DNA of 5,524 nucleotides, taken from DSAR01 sp034437315. Its GTDB lineage: Bacteria > Chloroflexota > Anaerolineae > B4-G1. Position numbers and translations under genes: made by a program. Positions 5,390-5,524 of the stretch are shown here, piece after piece. Under the pieces are notes generated by a model. The model was not told where the DNA came from. It saw only the letters and a list, made by a program, of their open reading frames with translations, and ran no database searches. The number at the start of each line of letters is the position of its first letter. Position 1 is the first letter of the stretch. The stretch covers positions 1 through 5,524 of the forward strand of contig DAOTUC010000191.1 of the NCBI GenBank assembly GCA_034437315.1, given 5' to 3'.

Positions 5390-5524
5390 TCAGGCAGGTA
5401 GAGCCACACCTTGAGCTCCGAGTTGGTAACCTACCTTCAAGAGCACACGGTGAAGGTCGGCTTGAATCTGTCGCCACAATTGTTTGGGACTAAACTTGCC
5501 TGCATCTTGGTTAGCAATGACGAG
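5390..5524 (-). CDS. C-terminal end of a minus-strand gene, possibly a transposase, partial
   Basis: On the minus strand the frame is open from the right edge to a TGA (complement of 5390-5392). It gives 44 residues ending with FSPKQLWRQIQADLHRVLLK and then VGYQLGAQGVALPA. The mixture of basic and aromatic residues and a helical segment before a short Gly/Pro tail resembles C-termini of some DDE transposases, but the fragment is too short to place in a family. It converges on the RHS/partner gene pair, with about 70 bases between the two stops. If it is a transposase, an element end should lie in 5319-5389. I see no clear terminal inverted repeat because the other end is outside the window. 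Confidence 0.4.
   Translation of the reverse strand, partial: LVIANQDAGKFSPKQLWRQIQADLHRVLLKVGYQLGAQGVALPA

Overview
The window looks like an accessory region of a fairly GC-rich bacterial chromosome. Gene style suggests a Chloroflexota or similar environmental lineage. That assignment is an impression from protein types, not a marker gene.

Layout. (1) Positions 1-1264: two same-strand GC-rich genes overlapping by 8 bases. They are the C-terminal end of a membrane protein with a cytosolic-type CxxC tail and a complete protein resembling the alpha/alpha-toroid (prenyltransferase/squalene-cyclase-like) fold. (2) 1250-1440: a coding-looking minus-strand remnant that lost its 5' end. (3) 1438-2256: three degenerate tandem copies of a non-coding unit of about 300 bp, the third truncated. 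Each carries short stems, and two of these stems vary between copies by paired changes that keep the pairing. (4) 2254-2906: a 5'-truncated hypothetical ORF, then a small membrane protein whose third transmembrane helix has moved into another frame. (5) 2950-4818: a headless PKD-RHS protein whose C-terminal domain is an apparently intact NodB/CE4 polysaccharide deacetylase. (6) 4824-5318: a membrane-anchored protein with a DUF6174-like outer domain, directly coupled to the RHS gene. (7) 5319-5524: a partial repeat and the end of a minus-strand gene, possibly a transposase.

The most interesting reading is that 2254-5318 is a polymorphic-toxin-type cassette region. A GC-rich RHS core fragment switches abruptly to AT-richer sequence about 120 bases before the DPSG end-of-core motif. 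The AT-richer part encodes the deacetylase domain and, with its own Shine-Dalgarno, the small anchored protein. This is the arrangement expected of an exchanged C-terminal effector plus immunity (or partner) cassette. The pair at 2254-2906 may be the decayed remains of an earlier cassette. The effector/immunity roles are inferred from architecture. The deacetylase motifs, RHS core, frameshift and repeats are read directly from the sequence.
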